Shown in pieces: positions 22,745-25,253 of a stretch of DNA of 25,253 nt (within the stretch, counting starts at the first letter, position 1; each line of letters starts with the position of its first letter). The notes beneath the pieces are model-generated. The model was given only the letters and a program-made list of their open reading frames with translations, was not told the DNA's origin and did not search any database. Position numbers and translations under genes: made by a program. Origin of the DNA: JBJMHZ01 sp045807125 (GTDB taxonomy: Bacteria; Actinomycetota; Actinomycetes; JAWWOL01); NCBI GenBank assembly GCA_045807125.1, contig JBJMHZ010000027.1, positions 1 through 25,253 of the forward strand. The letters run 5' to 3'.

Positions 22745-22800
22745 GTTACCAAACAGTTACGGTGCGCCAGGCTCGCGCGGCCGGTTCACGGGCACCGTGA
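22745..22800. promoter_or_regulatory. Repeats in the divergent control region before the STAS gene
   Basis: GTTAC is repeated directly at 22745-22749 and 22756-22760, 11 bp apart, in a locally AT-richer stretch. TCACGG (22786-22791) and CCGTGA (22795-22800) form an inverted repeat with a 3-nt spacer. TACGGT at 22758-22763 could be a + strand -10 box. Either repeat could bind a regulator. The 256-nt gap 22602-22857 otherwise shows no gene. Confidence 0.3.
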
Positions 22801-22857
22801 CGATTCGGCTGCTCGTCGGCAACAATGGCCTCTCGGGGGCTCGGGAGAGGAGTCGCC

Positions 22858-23205
22858 ATGGGCCTGCGCATCGAGACCGAGGAGCACGAGGGCTACGCCG
22901 TCATCCGTCCGCACGGCGAGCTCGACATCGCGACCGTCGGGCGCCTTCGCGACACGGTCATCGCCACCATCGCGGCGGGCTGCGCCGACATCGTCGTCGA
23001 CCTCACCGGCGTGACGTTCATCGATTCGAGCGGCCTCGGCGTGCTCGTCGGCGCGATGAAGCGCACGATGCACGCGGGCGGACGGCTCGTCGTCACCGGC
23101 GTCGACGCTCCCGGCGTGTCGGCGGCCTTCCGGGCGTCCGGGCTGTCCCGCATCGTCGCGGCCGAGCGCAGCCAGGACCGCGCCGTCGCGGCGCTGCGGG
23201 GCTGA
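22858..23205 (+). CDS. STAS-domain anti-sigma factor antagonist
   Basis: A 115-residue single STAS domain of the SpoIIAA/RsbV type. The phosphoacceptor loop VTFIDSSGLGVLV places Ser57/Ser58 at the site an anti-sigma kinase would phosphorylate. The earlier RPHGELDIATV strand and helix are also typical. Unphosphorylated, such proteins bind the anti-sigma factor and free a stress sigma factor. No kinase, phosphatase or sigma gene is encoded next to it, so it is an orphan here and its partner is elsewhere. ATG 22858 is chosen because GGGAGAGGAG (22843-22852) ends 5 nt before it. An upstream in-frame ATG at 22825 lacks such a site. Single-gene unit in a divergent arrangement. Confidence 0.92.
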   Translation: MGLRIETEEHEGYAVIRPHGELDIATVGRLRDTVIATIAAGCADIVVDLTGVTFIDSSGLGVLVGAMKRTMHAGGRLVVTGVDAPGVSAAFRASGLSRIVAAERSQDRAVAALRG

Positions 23206-23360
23206 TCCGCCGGGCTCTCCCGCGGGGTGGCGCCCGGGTGAGACCGGGATACCGCCCTGCGACGCACCCCGACCGGTATGGCAACCTGGAGCCCGCGACA
23301 GGCGTCCCCCTCTCAGGCGGACGTCCCGCCCTGCCCCCCGTAGCAAGGGATTTGACGCAC
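23206..23360 (+). promoter_or_regulatory. Structured upstream region of the L,D-transpeptidase gene, possible riboswitch
   Basis: This 155-nt gap contains several hairpins: CCCGG/CCGGG around a GTGAGA loop (from about 23229), CCGGT with ACCTGG around ATGGCA (23272-23290), and CGTCC with GGACG (about 23303-23325). Short matches to the ydaO/c-di-AMP riboswitch are present in the right order (GGGTGA; GGCAACC then GAGCCCG and CGACAG; AGGCGGAC), but spacing is not a clean fit. Family context (cell-wall enzyme) agrees. No clear promoter hexamers were found. Confidence 0.25.
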
Positions 23361-24806
23361 GTGCTCTCGACGCCGCGCCCCGGCCGCCGCACCGCTCTGG
23401 TCACCGCCGCGCTCCTCGCGCTCGTCGCTGCCGGTGCCGGCGGCGCGGCCCTGCTCTCGAGCGGCGGCCACCCGCGCGTCAGCGCGGCCGGGAAGGGCGC
23501 CGGCGGTCCCGACGCGCCGAGCACCCCCGCGGTCGTCGTGACGGTGAAGGGGCTGCGCGAGGGGCACCTGCACTACGGGCGGCATGTGGTGCTGCAGGCC
23601 AGCCATGGCCGCATCGGTGACGCGGCGGTCACCGACGGTACGGGCGCGCCCGTCAGCGGCGCGGTGAGCGCCGCGGGCGCCGCATGGCGATCGGCCGGGC
23701 AACTGCCGCCCGCCATGCGCTACACCGCCGTCGTCCAGACCGTGGCGAAGGACGGCACCGAGGGCACCGTACGGCTGCGCTTCACCACGTCCACGCTCGG
23801 CAAGCACGACCAGCTCACCGCCAAGGTCTCGCCCGACGGCGGCACGTACGGCGTCGGCATGCCGGTGGTCGCCTACTTCGACCACGACATCCCGGCCGCG
23901 AGGCGGGCCGCGGTCGAGCACCGGTTCACGGTGCGGTCGGGCTCGCACCAGGTGGGTGCCTGGCACTGGATGGACGCGCGGACCGCGCACTGGCGGCCGG
24001 CGCGACTGTGGACGGCGCACGCCACGGTGACGGTGCACTGGGACCTCGCGCGGCTGAGCCTCGGCCACGGCGTCTGGGGCGACCTGAAGCCGCACGCCAC
24101 GTCGTTCCGGACCGGCAACGCCCACGTCACCACCGTCGACGCGGCCGGTCACTACATGGCCGTGCGCTCCGGTGGCGAGCTCGTCCGCGTCGTGCCGGTC
24201 TCGACCGGCCGGCCGGAGTACGCGAGCAAGGGCGGCGCGCACATCGTCCTCGCCAGGGAGAAGGTCACGGTCATGGACTCGGCGACCGTCGGCATCCCCA
24301 AGGACGACCCCGACTACTACTACGAGAAGGTCTACTGGGACACGCGGATCTCCAACGGTGGCATGTTCGTCCACGCCGCGCCGTGGTCGGTCGCCGATCA
24401 GGGCCTGCGCAATGTGAGCCACGGCTGCGTCAACGTCAGCACCGCCAACGCCCAGTGGTTCTACTACTTCTCGCAGATCGGCGACGTGGTCAACGTCGTC
24501 AACACCCCGGCCCGGCCGCTGCTGTGGGACGCCGGCACCGCCGACTGGACGATCTCGTGGCGGGAGTGGCTGGCCGCCGACCCGGCGCACCCCGACCTGT
24601 CGCCGGACATCCCGACCGATCGGGCGCTGCTCGCCACGGTGCCGGTGTCGCACCGCGAGCCGGCGCCGGTGACGACCACGCCGGCCCCGGTCACCACGAC
24701 GCCCTCGCGCCCCCACCGCGCGACGCACTCGCCGACCCCCGCGCCGACGACGTCCAAGCGCACCCCCAGCCCCACGCCCACGACCAGCCGCTCGCCGCGC
24801 CACTGA
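23361..24806 (+). CDS. L,D-transpeptidase (YkuD domain) with Ig-like domains and Pro/Thr-rich tail
   Basis: A 481-residue secreted or membrane-anchored enzyme that forms 3-3 cross-links in peptidoglycan. After a basic start comes a hydrophobic segment (about 11-32) without a lipobox Cys, then Ig-like Ldt domains (about 55-245) resembling the mycobacterial LdtMt2 layout, then the YkuD catalytic domain (about 248-375). His338 and catalytic Cys356 in SHGCVN are present. DYYYEKVYWDTRIS and the MFVHAAPWS stretch are typical. A helix-rich segment with several Trp follows, and the last 45 residues are a Pro/Thr/Ser-rich tail. GTG 23361 is preceded by AAGGGA with 10-nt spacing; TTG 23352 is too close to it. 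The stop lies within a palindrome shared with the next gene. Confidence 0.93.
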   Translation: MLSTPRPGRRTALVTAALLALVAAGAGGAALLSSGGHPRVSAAGKGAGGPDAPSTPAVVVTVKGLREGHLHYGRHVVLQASHGRIGDAAVTDGTGAPVSGAVSAAGAAWRSAGQLPPAMRYTAVVQTVAKDGTEGTVRLRFTTSTLGKHDQLTAKVSPDGGTYGVGMPVVAYFDHDIPAARRAAVEHRFTVRSGSHQVGAWHWMDARTAHWRPARLWTAHATVTVHWDLARLSLGHGVWGDLKPHATSFRTGNAHVTTVDAAGHYMAVRSGGELVRVVPVSTGRPEYASKGGAHIVLAREKVTVMDSATVGIPKDDPDYYYEKVYWDTRISNGGMFVHAAPWSVADQGLRNVSHGCVNVSTANAQWFYYFSQIGDVVNVVNTPARPLLWDAGTADWTISWREWLAADPAHPDLSPDIPTDRALLATVPVSHREPAPVTTTPAPVTTTPSRPHRATHSPTPAPTTSKRTPSPTPTTSRSPRH

Positions 24807-24818
24807 GCCGGCGCTCAG
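24803..24818. terminator. Palindrome holding both convergent stop codons
   Basis: CTGAGC (24803-24808) and GCTCAG (24813-24818) form a 6-bp stem with loop CGGC. The TGA of the L,D-transpeptidase gene (24804-24806) lies in the left arm. The TGA of the - strand gene (TCA at 24815-24817) lies in the right arm. With only 8 nt between the two genes, it may act as a compact bidirectional terminator. Confidence 0.5.
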
Positions 24819-25253
24819 CCGCCGTAGCCGGAAAGCTCCTGCTCGATCGTCGCCAGCTCGCTGCGCAGGGTGGCGGCCCTCGCCTCGATCTCGGCCCGCT
24901 GACCGGCCACGATCGCGCCGACCGCCTCGTCGAGGGCCGGTACGCCGAGCGCGCGGGCCACCGCCTCGGCCTGCGCAGGGCGCAGGGCCTGGCGGCGGGC
25001 CAGCGCGCGGCCGCCCTGGGTGGCCTCGACGCTCCAACCGGTGCCGTCGTAGCCGACCGTGATGCTGACCCGGCCGGTGACCCGCCTGCGCCCTGGGCGG
25101 CCGGTGGCGGACGGGGTCGGCGCAGGGCTCCGCTCAGGGGCCGGCGCGGGAGCCGGCGGCACCGCGGGCGCGGGCCGCGGAGCTGACGCTGCCGGGCCGG
25201 GGACGGCCTCCGCTGCGGCCTTGGCGGCTCGCGCGGCCCTGGCCGGCCGGCCC
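24815..25253 (-). CDS. Ala/Pro-rich protein with C-terminal coiled region, DUF6319-like (5' partial)
   Basis: The frame is open from the stop at 24815 to the window edge, so the true start is outside. The visible 145 residues have an Ala/Pro/Lys/Arg-rich linker (first 55 or so), a short beta-rich part (VTGRVSITVGYDGTGWSVEA, then TQGGRALARR), and a helical C terminus (ALDEAVGAIV to IEQELSGYGG, read approximately) with regular Glu/Ala/Leu spacing suggesting a coiled coil. The pattern resembles the C-terminal part of actinobacterial DUF6319 proteins, a family of unknown function; this is recalled, not searched. A GTG at 25162 could be an internal start, but the same amino-acid bias continues upstream without a stop. 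Converges on the L,D-transpeptidase gene. Confidence 0.65.
   Translation of the reverse strand, partial: GRPARAARAAKAAAEAVPGPAASAPRPAPAVPPAPAPAPERSPAPTPSATGRPGRRRVTGRVSITVGYDGTGWSVEATQGGRALARRQALRPAQAEAVARALGVPALDEAVGAIVAGQRAEIEARAATLRSELATIEQELSGYGG

Noticed and set aside
21297..23360. Very long upstream extension of the L,D-transpeptidase frame
   Set aside because: The extension runs antisense through the membrane-anchored protein gene and across the STAS gene; a proper start with signal segment exists at 23361.

Overview
The DNA is extremely GC-rich. Third codon positions are nearly all G or C, GTG starts are common, gene junctions overlap by 4 nt, and several families are typical of actinomycetes (DUF3039, a CbiG-CobJ fusion, DUF6319-like). 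It reads as a chromosomal segment of a high-GC actinomycete. The genus cannot be fixed from the sequence. No mobile element, tRNA, rRNA, CRISPR array or phage gene was seen, and base composition looks even throughout.

Region 1 (1-14138, + strand) is one uninterrupted cobalamin operon whose start lies outside the window. In order it encodes: the C-terminal part of a VWA-domain metal-chelatase subunit; CobO; CobB/CbiA; CobI/CbiL; CobM/CbiF; CbiD; CobL (CbiE-CbiT fusion); a CbiG-CobJ(CbiH) fusion; a 2[4Fe-4S] ferredoxin; a NiCoT cobalt transporter; a CysG-type precorrin-2 dehydrogenase/uroporphyrinogen-III methyltransferase fusion; CobH/CbiC; long-form CbiX with an MXCXXC motif and His-rich tail; a CobC/CobD-type PLP enzyme; and a class I O-methyltransferase. 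The set makes sense as early-cobalt-insertion (anaerobic-type) corrin synthesis: cobalt import, uro'gen III to precorrin-2 to sirohydrochlorin, cobalt insertion by CbiX, ring methylation and contraction (CbiL, CbiH, CbiF, CbiG, CbiD, CbiET, CbiC), a,c-diamidation and adenosylation. The precorrin-6A reductase (CobK/CbiJ) and the nucleotide-loop genes are not in the window.

Region 2 (14139-19944) starts with a hairpin-rich convergent spacer and a short adenylate kinase on the - strand. A divergent promoter region follows, with a 16-bp perfect palindrome flanked by two apparently leaderless start sites. It leads into a + strand run: TldD, TldE, a Nudix hydrolase, an NDP-sugar pyrophosphorylase-like protein and a SpoU/TrmH RNA methyltransferase.

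Region 3 (19945-22601, - strand) carries a DUF3039 protein coupled to a DMT-family transporter, a short 10-bp tandem repeat, and a membrane-anchored extracellular protein that looks like a metallopeptidase homologue whose HExxH site has been lost.

Region 4 (22602-25253) has a divergent control region, a STAS anti-sigma-factor antagonist, an L,D-transpeptidase with a structured 155-nt upstream region, and the 3' part of an Ala/Pro-rich - strand gene. The last two genes converge, and both their stop codons lie inside one palindrome. The most interesting leads are the dead-peptidase homologue, the ferredoxin coupled to CobJ, the divergent leaderless promoter/palindrome and the possible riboswitch before the L,D-transpeptidase. 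I saw no clear new multi-gene system.
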